From assembly GCA_017551905.1 (NCBI GenBank), contig JAFZKK010000117.1, positions 1 through 55,936 of the forward strand: a stretch of DNA of 55,936 bases, read 5' to 3'. The notes below the pieces were generated by a model, which did not search any database, had not been told where the DNA came from, and saw nothing but the letters and a program-made list of their open reading frames with translations. The stretch comes from Salinivirgaceae bacterium (GTDB taxonomy: Bacteria > Bacteroidota > Bacteroidia > Bacteroidales > SZUA-534). Positions 26,348 through 36,858 of this stretch are shown here, piece after piece. Both the position numbers and the translations under genes were made by a program. Within the stretch, counting starts at the first letter, position 1, and each line of letters starts with the position of its first letter.

Positions 26348-26842
26348 ATGGATTTAGTTACCCCACAAATAGGATTATTGTTCTGGACCGTCCTTATCTT
26401 CCTGATATTGGTCTTCCTGCTCGCCAAATTCGCGTGGAAGCCAATCTTGCGAATGGTTGAGGAGCGCACAAAGAACATCGAGGACGCGCTTAATTCGGCC
26501 GAGAACGCCAAAAAGGAAATGGCAGGTTTGAAGGCTGAAAACGAGCAAATTATGAAAGAGGCCCGCGCTGAACGCGACAAAATCGTCCGCGAGGCACGCG
26601 AAATGAAGGACAAGATTATCGAGGAGTCGAAAGAGACCGCCAAGGCCGAGGCCGACAAGATTCTGGCGCAGGCACGCAAACTCATCGACGACGAGAAACG
26701 CGCCGCTATGAACGAGTTGAAGGACCAAGTGGCCGAACTGTCGGTGGCCATTGCCGAGAAAATCCTGACCAAGGAACTGTCGGACAAGAAGAAACAGGCC
26801 GAACTCATCGACGACATTCTGCAACAATCAAACCTGAATTGA
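26348..26842 (+). CDS. atpF: ATP synthase F0 subunit b
   Basis: 164 residues: one N-terminal membrane helix (IGLLFWTVLIFLILVFLLAKF) and a long charged helix (EERTKNIEDALNSAENAKKEMAGL onward) that forms the peripheral stalk. Standard length. One bp gap to atpH. Confidence 0.96.
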   Translation: MDLVTPQIGLLFWTVLIFLILVFLLAKFAWKPILRMVEERTKNIEDALNSAENAKKEMAGLKAENEQIMKEARAERDKIVREAREMKDKIIEESKETAKAEADKILAQARKLIDDEKRAAMNELKDQVAELSVAIAEKILTKELSDKKKQAELIDDILQQSNLN

Positions 26843-26843
26843 A

Positions 26844-27389
26844 ATGGACCAAAGCCGAATAGCCGTCAGATACGCCAAGGCGCTCTTTGAGCTGGCGCTG
26901 GAGAAGAAACTGGTGGAGCGCGTGAAAGCCGACACCGACCTTGTGGCGCAGGTGTGCTCGCTGCCCGAAATGGCGCAGGTGGCCGAAAGCCCCGTCATCA
27001 AGCCGTCGGCCAAAGCCAAAGCCTACAGTTCGATTTTCAGCGGCAAGGTCGACGCGCTGACACTCAACTTCCTGCAAATGGTGGTGGCCAACCGCCGCGA
27101 GAGTCAGATTCCCGCAATGTGCCGCAACTTTGCAAGCCGCTACTACGAGTACGCCAACATCCGTCAGGTGCACGTGGCCACGGCCGCGCCCATCGACGCC
27201 AAAACGGCCGAGAAACTGCGCAAGACGATTGCCGAAATGTGCAAGGCCGAGGTGGAACTCACCACATCGGACGACGCAAGTCTGATTGGCGGCTTTGTGC
27301 TTCGCATCGGCGACCAACAATTGGACGCGAGCGTCAGTTCGAAACTGAAAAACGTGAAACAGAAATTTACTCAAACATCGATTAATTAG
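26844..27389 (+). CDS. atpH: ATP synthase F1 subunit delta
   Basis: 181 residues. N-terminal [18 protein letters not shown] and C-terminal [26 protein letters not shown] are the family signatures. Joins the peripheral stalk to the top of the alpha/beta ring. Follows atpF by one base. Confidence 0.95.
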   Translation: MDQSRIAVRYAKALFELALEKKLVERVKADTDLVAQVCSLPEMAQVAESPVIKPSAKAKAYSSIFSGKVDALTLNFLQMVVANRRESQIPAMCRNFASRYYEYANIRQVHVATAAPIDAKTAEKLRKTIAEMCKAEVELTTSDDASLIGGFVLRIGDQQLDASVSSKLKNVKQKFTQTSIN

Positions 27390-27406
27390 ATAAAAACCAA
27401 AATATT

Positions 27407-29011
27407 ATGGCAGATATCAAACCGTCAGAAATATCGTCGGTACTGAAGCAACAACTTGAAGGCTTCAAATCGGCAAACGAATTTGAGGAGGTAGGCACCG
27501 TGCTCACCATCGGCGACGGCATTGCCCGCATCTACGGGCTGTCGAACGCTCAATCGAACGAGTTGATTGAATTTGAGAACGGCGTGAAAGGCATTGTGCA
27601 GAACCTTGAGGAGGACAACGTGGGCGCCGTTTTGTTGGGCCCGTCGGAGGGAATCAAAGAGGGCGACACTGTGAAACGCACGCGCCGCATCGCATCAATC
27701 AACGTGGGCGAAGGCCTGATTGGCCGCATCATCAACACCATTGGCGAGCCCATCGACGGCAAGGGCCCGATAACTGGCAAACTCTACGAAATGCCGCTCG
27801 AGCGCAAAGCGCCTGGCGTTCTGTTCCGTCAGCCTGTGAAGGAGCCGCTGCAGACAGGTCTGAAACCTGTTGACGCTATGACACCAATCGGCCGCGGACA
27901 GCGCGAGCTTATCATTGGTGACCGTCAGACGGGAAAAACGGCTATCGCCATCGATACCATCATCAACCAAAAGAGTTTCTACGACGCTGGGAAACCCGTT
28001 TACTGCATCTACGTGGCAATCGGGCAGAAAGGCAGTACAGTGGCCAACATCGCCAAAACGCTCGAGCGTCACGGCGCAATGGCCTATACAATCATAGTTT
28101 CGGCAACGGCTTCTGACCCTGCCGCTATGCAGTTCAACGCACCGTTTGCGGGCGCCGCCATCGGCGAATTCTTCCGTGACACTGGCCGTCCCGCACTGGT
28201 TGTTTATGACGACCTTTCGAAACAGGCCGTGTCGTACCGTGAGGTGTCGCTGCTGCTTCGTCGTCCGCCTGGCCGTGAGGCTTATCCTGGCGACGTCTTC
28301 TACCTGCACAGCCGTCTGCTTGAGCGTGCCGCAAAAATCATCGATTCGGACGAGGTTGCACGCCAAATGAACGACCTGCCGCCTGTGCTGAAAGAGGCCA
28401 AAGACGAAAACGGACAACCGCTTGTCAAAGGTGGCGGCTCGCTCACCGCGCTGCCAATCATCGAGACGCAGGCGGGCGACGTTTCGGCCTACATCCCAAC
28501 AAACGTCATCTCAATCACCGACGGACAGATTTACCTTGAGTCGGACCTGTTCAACGCAGGTATCCGTCCTGCCATCAACGTTGGTATTTCGGTGTCGCGT
28601 GTGGGTGGTAACGCACAGATTAAGAGTATGAAGAAGATTGCTGGTACGCTAAAAATCGACCAAGCGCAGTTCCGTGAGTTGGAGGCCTTCTCGAAATTCG
28701 GTTCCGACCTTGACGCCGCCACAATGGCTGTTCTGGACAAGGGCCGCAAGAACGTCGAGATTCTGAAACAGGGACAGTACGAGCCAATGGCCGTCGAGAA
28801 ACAGATTGCCATCATCTACTGCGGCGTGAAAGGCTTGCTGGCCAACGTGCCGATTGCTAAAGTGCGTGATTTTGAGGCCGATTTCCTTGAGACAATGGAA
28901 CTCAAACACCGCGACGCGCTCGACGAGTTGAAGAGCGGCGTATTGAGCGAGGCGGCCGAAAACGCTATCAAAGAGACAGTTAAAGAAGTATCGGCTAAAT
29001 ACGAGAACTAA
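27407..29011 (+). CDS. atpA: ATP synthase F1 subunit alpha
   Basis: 534 residues. Walker [58 protein letters not shown] and the arginine-finger region [11 protein letters not shown] are all present. Non-catalytic nucleotide-binding subunit. 12 bp before atpG. Confidence 0.97.
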   Translation: MADIKPSEISSVLKQQLEGFKSANEFEEVGTVLTIGDGIARIYGLSNAQSNELIEFENGVKGIVQNLEEDNVGAVLLGPSEGIKEGDTVKRTRRIASINVGEGLIGRIINTIGEPIDGKGPITGKLYEMPLERKAPGVLFRQPVKEPLQTGLKPVDAMTPIGRGQRELIIGDRQTGKTAIAIDTIINQKSFYDAGKPVYCIYVAIGQKGSTVANIAKTLERHGAMAYTIIVSATASDPAAMQFNAPFAGAAIGEFFRDTGRPALVVYDDLSKQAVSYREVSLLLRRPPGREAYPGDVFYLHSRLLERAAKIIDSDEVARQMNDLPPVLKEAKDENGQPLVKGGGSLTALPIIETQAGDVSAYIPTNVISITDGQIYLESDLFNAGIRPAINVGISVSRVGGNAQIKSMKKIAGTLKIDQAQFRELEAFSKFGSDLDAATMAVLDKGRKNVEILKQGQYEPMAVEKQIAIIYCGVKGLLANVPIAKVRDFEADFLETMELKHRDALDELKSGVLSEAAENAIKETVKEVSAKYEN

Positions 29012-29023
29012 AAATTAAAATCT

Positions 29024-29905
29024 ATGGCTAACCTGAAAGAAATCAGGCAGAGAATAGCGTCGGTGCAGACAACGCGGCAGGTTACGAGCGCAATGAAACT
29101 TGTGTCGGCGGCCAAACTGCGCAAGGCACAGGACGCCGTTGTCAAGTTGAGGCCCTTCGCCAACAAACTGGCCGAGATTCTGTCGAACCTGACCGAGACG
29201 CTGGCCGAGTCGGGCGAGTGCGCCTTTGCCAAAGGCCACGGCGACGGCACGCGCCTGCTGGTGGTTGCCGTCAACTCGAACCGCGGACTCTGCGGTGCCT
29301 TCAACTCGAACATCAACAAGGCTATGAATCAAGTTGTTGCCGAACATCGCGCACAGGGATTCACCAATGTTGACGTTATGGCCATCGGCAAAAACGCCTT
29401 CGAGTTTGCCAAACGCAGCAAACTGAATGTGAGCGAGTTCAACGATTTGTACTCGGCACTCGACTTTGAGCACGCCGTTCCAATCATCGACCAAATAATG
29501 GACGATTTCACCAACGGCAAATACGACAAGGTGGTGCTGGTTTACAACTTCTTCAAGAACGCGTCGACGCAGAGCGTGACGGTGGAGCAACTGCTGCCCA
29601 TCGCGGTAAGCGAGGCCGAACCGAAACAGAACTCGGGCACGATTGCCAACTACATTTTTGAGCCGTCGGAGGAGAGCCTGGTTGAGAAGATTCTGCCAAT
29701 GTCGCTGCGTATGCAGTTCTACAAGGCCGTTCTCAACTCGTTCGCAGCGGAGCACGCCGCACGAATGACCGCAATGCACAAGGCCACCGACAACGCAACA
29801 GAACTGCTGCGCGAACTCAATCTGCAGTACAACAAGGCCCGTCAGGCGGCAATCACAAACGAGATTACAGAAATTGTGGGCGGTGCCGACGCTCTTAAGG
29901 AATAA
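29024..29905 (+). CDS. atpG: ATP synthase F1 subunit gamma
   Basis: 293 residues. N-terminal IRQRIASVQTTRQVTSAMKLVSAAKLRKAQ and C-terminal YNKARQAAITNEITEIVGGADAL are the coiled-coil shaft. SNRGLCGAFNSNI is the family motif. Followed, after 27 bp, not by atpD but by two genes of other pathways. Confidence 0.97.
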   Translation: MANLKEIRQRIASVQTTRQVTSAMKLVSAAKLRKAQDAVVKLRPFANKLAEILSNLTETLAESGECAFAKGHGDGTRLLVVAVNSNRGLCGAFNSNINKAMNQVVAEHRAQGFTNVDVMAIGKNAFEFAKRSKLNVSEFNDLYSALDFEHAVPIIDQIMDDFTNGKYDKVVLVYNFFKNASTQSVTVEQLLPIAVSEAEPKQNSGTIANYIFEPSEESLVEKILPMSLRMQFYKAVLNSFAAEHAARMTAMHKATDNATELLRELNLQYNKARQAAITNEITEIVGGADALKE

Positions 29906-29932
29906 GCACTCAACACATTGAAAGAGAAAAGA

Positions 29933-30877
29933 ATGAATAAGATATTAGTGACAGGAGGAGCGGGATTTATCGGGAGCGCGTTGGCCGAAAAACTGATTGC
30001 CAACCCCGACAACTATGTTGTCATTGTCGATAACCTTTCGACGGGCAACATCGGCAAACTGCCCAACCTGCCGAAAACCAACTGGAGGTTCATCAAGTGC
30101 GACGTGAACGACTACACGGAAATCGCACCCGTTATGACAACCTATCAGTTCGACTATGTGTTCCACTTTGCAGCCGTGGTGGGCGTTCTGCGCACGCAGC
30201 AATACCCCGTGAGCGTGCTGCGCGACATCGATGGAATCAAGAACGTGCTGTCGCTGTCGAAGAACACGACCGTGAAGAGGGTGTTTTTCTCATCGTCGTC
30301 GGAGATTTACGGCGACCCCGTGGAAATGCCGCAAAACGTTTACACAACGCCGCTCAACAGCCGTCTGCCTTACGCTGTGGTGAAGAACATCGGCGAGGCG
30401 TTCCTGCGCTCTTACAAACAGGAATACGACCTTGACTACACCATCTTCCGATTCTTCAACACCTACGGGCCGAAACAGAGCCGCGATTTCGTCATCAGCA
30501 AGTTTATGCTTGCCGCGCTCAACAACCGCGACATCACCATCTACGGCGACGGTCTGCAGACGCGCACGTTCTGCTACATCGACGATAATGTTGACACCTG
30601 CCTGACAGCCTTCTACGAGAACAAGGTGCTGAACGGCGTGATTAACATCGGCGGAAACCGCGAGGTGACGATTCAGGAACTGGCGGAGATAATCATCCGC
30701 GAGACGGGCTCGAAGTCGAAAATTGTTCACGTCGACCCGCTCAAAGAGGGCGATATGCGCCGCCGCCAACCCGACAACTCGGATATGAAGGCGCTGCTCA
30801 ACCGTCCGCTCATCAAGGTTGACGAGGGCATACGCAAGATTATCGAAAAAGGACTTTTTGAACTGAACATTCAATAA
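29933..30877 (+). CDS. NAD-dependent epimerase/dehydratase (extended SDR)
   Basis: 314 residues from ATG 29933 (an upstream in-frame TTG at 29918 is less likely). Rossmann TGGAGFIGSALAEKL, SSSSEIYGDP, catalytic Tyr and Lys in YAVVKN, RFFNTYGP and GDGLQTRTFCYIDD are typical of nucleotide-sugar epimerases or decarboxylases acting on UDP- or dTDP-sugars. Sits inside the ATP synthase cluster between atpG and atpD, sharing a TAATG overlap with the polyprenyl synthase gene. This pair suggests a link to lipid-carrier glycan synthesis, but the exact substrate cannot be read. Confidence 0.88.
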   Translation: MNKILVTGGAGFIGSALAEKLIANPDNYVVIVDNLSTGNIGKLPNLPKTNWRFIKCDVNDYTEIAPVMTTYQFDYVFHFAAVVGVLRTQQYPVSVLRDIDGIKNVLSLSKNTTVKRVFFSSSSEIYGDPVEMPQNVYTTPLNSRLPYAVVKNIGEAFLRSYKQEYDLDYTIFRFFNTYGPKQSRDFVISKFMLAALNNRDITIYGDGLQTRTFCYIDDNVDTCLTAFYENKVLNGVINIGGNREVTIQELAEIIIRETGSKSKIVHVDPLKEGDMRRRQPDNSDMKALLNRPLIKVDEGIRKIIEKGLFELNIQ

Positions 30878-31854
30878 TGGAGAGCACGGCCAACATATTG
30901 AAAACCATTGAGGAACGCATCGGCCAACTGCCTTTGCAGCGCGAGCCGCAGGGTCTTTACGAGCCGATTCTCTACTCAATGGGCAACGGCGGAAAACGAA
31001 TCCGTCCGCTGCTGACGGTGCTGGCTTGCCAAATGTTTGATACTGATAAGGTTGACGACGCCTACACGCCTGCAATCGCGTGGGAAATGTTCCACAACTT
31101 CACGCTTCTGCACGACGACCTTATGGACAACGCGCCCATCCGTCGCGGAAAGCCGACGGTGCCCGCCAAATACGGCGCCAATACGGCCATTCTGTCGGGC
31201 GACACAATGCTGGTTGAGGCGTTTAGGATTCTGCATCAGACTAAAAGTGCGAATTTCAGCAAGATAGCCGACCTTTTCACCCGCACGGCGCAAGAAGTCT
31301 GCGAGGGGCAAATGTACGATATGGAGTTTGAGACGCGCTCGGATATTACTGAAAACGAATACATTGAAATGATACGGCTGAAGACATCGGTGCTTATCGG
31401 CGCCTGCCTAATGTCGGGTGCGCTAATGGGCGGGGCACAGCCTGCCGACGCGCAACTAATGTACGATTTCGGCATCAATCTGGGCCTTGCGTTCCAACTG
31501 CGCGACGACCTGCTCGACACCTTCGGCAACCCCGAAACCTTCGGCAAGCGCATCGGCGGCGACATTGTGTGCAGCAAGAAAACCTATCTGCTAATCAATG
31601 CGTTGAACGCGGCATCGGCGCAAGACCGCGCTACAATGAACGACTGGCTGGGGCGCACGGAGTTTGACGAGGAACAGAAAATCGAGGCCATCAAATCAAT
31701 GTATCTGAAGTACGGCATCGACAAAATGAGTCAGAAAAAAATTGAGGAATACGATAACGAGGCAACGCAGATTTTGGATAAATTGAGTGCGAAAGGATTA
31801 GACGTGAGTCCGCTGCGCGAATTGAGCCAAAAACTGCTGAACCGCGACAAATAA
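30877..31854 (+). CDS. Trans-polyprenyl diphosphate synthase
   Basis: 325 residues. First Asp-rich motif LLHDDLMDNAPIRRGKP, second FQLRDDLLDTFG, and GGKRIRPLLTVLAC, all standard for IspA/IspB-type enzymes that extend allylic diphosphates with IPP. Chain length (geranylgeranyl, octaprenyl or other) cannot be told safely from sequence. ATG overlaps the stop of the epimerase gene. Lies 29 bp upstream of atpD, so co-expression with ATP synthase is likely; menaquinone side-chain supply would link it to respiration. Confidence 0.9.
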   Translation: MESTANILKTIEERIGQLPLQREPQGLYEPILYSMGNGGKRIRPLLTVLACQMFDTDKVDDAYTPAIAWEMFHNFTLLHDDLMDNAPIRRGKPTVPAKYGANTAILSGDTMLVEAFRILHQTKSANFSKIADLFTRTAQEVCEGQMYDMEFETRSDITENEYIEMIRLKTSVLIGACLMSGALMGGAQPADAQLMYDFGINLGLAFQLRDDLLDTFGNPETFGKRIGGDIVCSKKTYLLINALNAASAQDRATMNDWLGRTEFDEEQKIEAIKSMYLKYGIDKMSQKKIEEYDNEATQILDKLSAKGLDVSPLRELSQKLLNRDK

Positions 31855-31871
31855 AAAAGTGTAACTATTAA

Positions 31872-33392
<1,521 letters not shown>

Positions 33393-33481
33393 ATTGTTGA
33401 CAACAGACAACAGACGAAAGACCAATTCTGTGATTGTCTGATGTCTGTAGTCTGAAGTCCGAAGTCAAAAAAGAATAGGCT
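33393..33481 (+). repeat. Short-period repeat filler after atpD
   Basis: Runs of GACAACA and GTCTGATGTCTGTAGTCTGAAGTC-like words fill the gap from the atpD stop to the next ATG. GACAACAGACAACAGAC at 33399-33415 is a direct 8-bp repeat; its complement words follow (GTCTG), so a long weak hairpin can form. Confidence 0.6.
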
Positions 33482-33760
33482 ATGATTTTTGAAATCGTAT
33501 TTGGGATAATATGTTTTGTTTGGGGCGTTGTCATTCTGACTGGCAAGGTCGATAAATGGTTGATTTATGGTGGCAAAAAACAAATGAACGAAAAGCGATT
33601 CCGATTAATAACGGGTATTGGAAATTTATTGGGTGGTTCTTTGTTTTTTCTTGGAGGCTGCTTTGGTTGCGACTCAATCATTTTAGTTCTGCTTGCAATA
33701 TTGTCTATTGTAATAATTACTTTACAATACACTTGGTGCAGGAAGAATCCTGATAATTGA
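33482..33760 (+). CDS. Small membrane protein in the atp cluster
   Basis: 92 residues. Two to three hydrophobic segments (IVFGIICFVWGVVILTG; LLGGSLFFLGGCF; IILVLLAILSIVIITLQY) and a short charged loop. No family recognised; not subunit I (AtpI) by any motif I know. AT-rich compared with atpD. Flanked on both sides by short-period repeats, so it looks like an insertion between atpD and atpC. Confidence 0.65.
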   Translation: MIFEIVFGIICFVWGVVILTGKVDKWLIYGGKKQMNEKRFRLITGIGNLLGGSLFFLGGCFGCDSIILVLLAILSIVIITLQYTWCRKNPDN

Positions 33761-33802
33761 ATATAGGAGCGCTAAACATCTAAACACTAAACTTTTAAAG
33801 AA
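33761..33802 (+). repeat. CTAAAC-type repeat before atpC
   Basis: The bases GCGCTAAACATCTAAAC and following CTAAAC repeats end 5 bp before the atpC ATG. The same GCGCTAAACATTCTAAAC occurs at about 36772, before the DoxX gene. Confidence 0.6.
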
Positions 33803-34048
33803 ATGAATGTAGAGATTGTTTCACCTGACAAGTCGGTTTACAAGGGCGAGGCCACATTGGTCAGCGTTCCTGGCGTTATGGGCTCGTTTGAGATACTCAA
33901 CAGCCACGCCCCGATAATATCGGCCCTTGGCAAAGGCACGGTACGCATAGTTGAGAACACCGCCGACCACAGCGAGCAACTGTTCGACATCGAAGGCGGC
34001 ATTGTCGAAGTCAAAAACAACAAGGTTAACGTGCTGGTTGAGAAGTAG
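33803..34048 (+). CDS. atpC: ATP synthase F1 subunit epsilon, short form
   Basis: 81 residues. The N-terminal beta-sandwich is complete (EIVSPDKSVYKGEATLVSVPG, GSFEILNSHAPIISALGKG, DIEGGIVEVKNNKVNVLVE). The C-terminal helical hairpin of ~50 residues present in E. coli epsilon, which inhibits ATP hydrolysis, is missing. Short epsilon subunits are usual in Bacteroidetes. Last gene of the cluster, followed by a strong terminator. Confidence 0.93.
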   Translation: MNVEIVSPDKSVYKGEATLVSVPGVMGSFEILNSHAPIISALGKGTVRIVENTADHSEQLFDIEGGIVEVKNNKVNVLVEK

Positions 34049-34069
34049 AAATCAATTGGGAGAATAATA

Positions 34070-34101
34070 AAAAGCCGCAGGGAAACTTGCGGCTTTTTTT
34101 T
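34070..34101. terminator. Bidirectional terminator between atpC and the PEGA gene
   Basis: AAAAGCCGCA (34070-34079) pairs perfectly with TGCGGCTTTT (34088-34097), then TTTT. The A run on the left lets it serve the minus-strand PEGA gene as well. Confidence 0.88.
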
Positions 34102-34134
34102 GTGCGCTAATATTAAATTTTCAACCCTTCTCTC

Positions 34135-35673
34135 CTACCTGATTCTCCTTGCACCGAAGTCCACCGACACTTTTAAAAACATAGTGGTGAAAGTGGTTTT
34201 ACTGCCCGATTCGCCAGTCTTCAGATAGTCATAAGTCTCGTGCTCGGCACCAATCGACAGACTCGCGTTTTTGTAGCGGTAACCGACCGAATAGCCCACA
34301 CAAATATCTTCCTTCAGAGTGTAGCCGCAGTAAATGTCGGCAAACATATTTCTTCCTCCTTCGCGTGTCTCCCAGCGCAAATAGCCGAATGCCGGGAAAG
34401 TCATAAAGCTGTCGATATTGAGCTTTTCAGTGTTGGTGGCAATGCCCTTATAGTAGTGACAGCCCGCGCCAATGCCCAAATATATAGCCGGAACAAATTG
34501 ATATCCAATAGTTGTGCTTCCTAAATATTGCACATAATCAGACACTTCCTCGTTAACATTATAACCAGCTCCCGCATCGATAAACCAGCGGAAGCCCCTG
34601 GAAGGATTATCCGATTTGCTATATTTTTTGTTGCGCTGTTCCTCTTGCTTTTTCTCCTTTGTCATAGTCAGGTCTTTCTTCACTTTCTTTGTCTCGCCGT
34701 TTTTTACCATAACATCGACAATAGCATCGTAATAGCCTGAATGTGTTATCTTTACCTGATGCGAACCGACAGCGACATCATAACTCTGCCCGGCCGGTCC
34801 CATTTCTTTATTGTCGATGTAAACCTTTGAGTTGCTGACATTTGTGCTGACATAAACTTTGCCCATAGCCGTCTCCTTCATACGACCGGCAACAACATGA
34901 TTGACACCCTCTTTTATGGTAACTTGCTGATATACCGTTTCGTATCTTTCCTTTGAAACTCTCAGATTGTGCTGTCCCGACTCCAAGTACAACCTTGCCG
35001 GAGTTTTTTCGGTTTGCAGCTTGTTATCGATGTAAATCAGCGCATCTTCGGGCGTGTAATTAACTGTAAGATAGCCATGTGAGCGTTCAAGTTTGACCTC
35101 CAGCTTTGTCTTTTCGCTTTTGCTGATAGTCAGCTTGCCCTCTTTTGTCGTGTAATTTTCGCACTCAATTTTGTAAAAATGCTCGCCCGATTTCAGGAAC
35201 GGAGTTATGTCGCGGTCAATTACCTCGCCGTCGACGGTAATCGCAGCTTCAGCTGGTTGAACCTTGATAATAAGATAGTTGCCATCGGCTTCAACCTTGC
35301 CGAGCGTGATTTTCATTTCGTAGGTTGTCTGTTTCTCGATTTTTTCGGGATAGGCGTACTGCCGCAGAACTCCGTAATCGTTATGTTTGATTGTCAAGTA
35401 TTTGGCGCCGCGCGGCACATAAATATAATATTCGCCCGTTTTGTGCTTGGTTTTGACAATGCCCAACCCGTCGCCTTCAAACATAAAACCGCTGCCCGTA
35501 ACCACAATTTTGATGAGCGCGCACGGCTCTCCGTTCTGGTCTTCGATGCTTTGGGTGCGCGCCGTCAGGTCGTTCTCCAGCTTTTGGAACGACACAACCG
35601 ATATGTTCTGCGCATACGCCGATGTTATCAAAAGCGACAGGACAAAAACGAGTATTTTTCTCAAATTCAACAT
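34135..35673 (-). CDS. PEGA-domain secreted protein
   Basis: 512 residues. Signal peptide (LVFVLSLLITSAYAQ). Three to four PEGA-like beta modules follow (LTVNYTPEDALIYIDNKLQ; GKVYVSTNVSNSKVYIDNK; GSHQVKITHSGYYDAIVDV). A Lys/Glu-rich linker near 345-365 leads to a C-terminal part of alternating strands (YLGSTTIGYQFVPAIYLGIG; GYSVGYRYKNASLSIGAEHE; TMFLKVSVDFGARRIR) that looks like a small outer-membrane barrel ending in Arg. PEGA modules are thought to bind surface layers or glycans. Probably monocistronic. Confidence 0.85.
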   Translation of the reverse strand: MLNLRKILVFVLSLLITSAYAQNISVVSFQKLENDLTARTQSIEDQNGEPCALIKIVVTGSGFMFEGDGLGIVKTKHKTGEYYIYVPRGAKYLTIKHNDYGVLRQYAYPEKIEKQTTYEMKITLGKVEADGNYLIIKVQPAEAAITVDGEVIDRDITPFLKSGEHFYKIECENYTTKEGKLTISKSEKTKLEVKLERSHGYLTVNYTPEDALIYIDNKLQTEKTPARLYLESGQHNLRVSKERYETVYQQVTIKEGVNHVVAGRMKETAMGKVYVSTNVSNSKVYIDNKEMGPAGQSYDVAVGSHQVKITHSGYYDAIVDVMVKNGETKKVKKDLTMTKEKKQEEQRNKKYSKSDNPSRGFRWFIDAGAGYNVNEEVSDYVQYLGSTTIGYQFVPAIYLGIGAGCHYYKGIATNTEKLNIDSFMTFPAFGYLRWETREGGRNMFADIYCGYTLKEDICVGYSVGYRYKNASLSIGAEHETYDYLKTGESGSKTTFTTMFLKVSVDFGARRIR

Positions 35674-35858
35674 ATTATCACAATATCAGACCAGCTTGTC
35701 AGTAACTAAAAAGACACGCCAGCCTTGTTAAATTCATCACCTTTTCTGATTCAGAATATGTTGCGAAGATAAAACAATTAGTGTCCGCATAAAAAAACGA
35801 CCGAAATAAAATGCATTATTCCTTGTTTTGCAGATTGGTTCGGTTTGCCAAAATTTGA

Positions 35859-35866
35859 TAGTTTTG
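35859..35866 (+). promoter_or_regulatory. -7 box of tmk promoter
   Basis: TAGTTTTG matches TAnnTTTG, with TTG at 35835-35837 as a possible -33 element 21 bp upstream. It lies 17 bp before ATG 35884 and downstream of the in-frame ATG at 35845, which it excludes. Confidence 0.6.
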
Positions 35867-35883
35867 CCGAAAACAGCGAGACA

Positions 35884-36570
35884 ATGGCATTTATAGTTAT
35901 CGAAGGACTTGACGGCGCAGGCAAGTCGACACAACTGAACAAACTGCGGAACTTGTTGGGAAACAAGAATATACCTTTTGAATATCTCCATTTTCCGCGT
36001 GTCGATGAGGGGATTTTCGGCAATCTTGTGTCGATGTTTCTGCGGGGCGATTTGGGTGCCAACAATCAGGTGAACCCCTACCTTGTGGCGCTCATCTACG
36101 CTGGCGACCGCAACGATTCAAAACAGACTATCAATCAATGGATTGCCGACGGCAAATTGGTGATTATCGACCGCTATGTTTATTCAAATCTTGCCTATCA
36201 GGGTGCAAAAATTGCCGATTCCGCAAAGAAAAACGAGTTGCGCCAATGGATTAAAGAGTTGGAATTCAACTATTACCAAATTCCGCAACCCGATTTGACA
36301 TTGTTTCTCGATGTGCCGTTCAGTTTCACAACCCGCAGCCTGACTGCTCACCGCGAGGGCGACGACCGCCGCTATCTGCAAGGAAAACAAGACATTCACG
36401 AGGCCGACCTCAACTTTCAAGAGCAAGTGCGCCGCGAGTATCTCGACCTTGCCCAAACCGAAAAAAATTTCGAACTGATAAAATGCTATAACTCTGACAA
36501 TCAGATGCTTCCGCCAGATGATATCTTTGAGGCGATTGTTGCGGAACTGACGAAATATGGGGTGATTTAG
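35884..36570 (+). CDS. tmk: Thymidylate kinase
   Basis: 228 residues from ATG 35884. P-loop IEGLDGAGKSTQ, DRYVYSNLAYQGAK (DRY motif and dTMP-binding) and FLDVPF are diagnostic. Makes dTDP from dTMP, the step after thyA (45006). The start is set by the promoter box between the two possible ATGs and by the P-loop position. Confidence 0.94.
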   Translation: MAFIVIEGLDGAGKSTQLNKLRNLLGNKNIPFEYLHFPRVDEGIFGNLVSMFLRGDLGANNQVNPYLVALIYAGDRNDSKQTINQWIADGKLVIIDRYVYSNLAYQGAKIADSAKKNELRQWIKELEFNYYQIPQPDLTLFLDVPFSFTTRSLTAHREGDDRRYLQGKQDIHEADLNFQEQVRREYLDLAQTEKNFELIKCYNSDNQMLPPDDIFEAIVAELTKYGVI

Positions 36571-36858
36571 GAGGTAGGAGTTAGGAGTTTTTTAGTTTTA
36601 AGTTATAAGTGATAAGGTACAAGTGATAAGGCATTAGGCATTAGGCATTAGGCAAAAGGCATAAGTGAATTAAGTGATTAATGATGAATGATAAATGATA
36701 AATGATAAATGAAAAATTAAAAATGGCTGCATAAATGTTGAGAATGGTTAGTTATCTAAACAGCGAAGCGCTAAACATTCTAAACTTTAAACTTAAAACT
36801 TCGAAAACTTAAAACTAACCCTAAACGATTCACCAATTAAACGATTAAACCACAAAAA
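36571..36858 (+). repeat. 288-bp gap made of mixed short-period repeats
   Basis: From the tmk stop to the next ATG the sequence is almost wholly low-complexity: GGAGTTAGGAG at the start, TTATAAGTGATAAGGTACAAGTGATAAGG, then three GGCATTA units (36630-36650), three TGATAAA units (36689-36709), and CTAAAC/TTAAAC-type words (36767-36855). No gene or clear promoter is visible. The words are rich in TAA, TAG and TGA. The same word types recur at 25313, 33761, 41817 and 52558. Confidence 0.75.
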
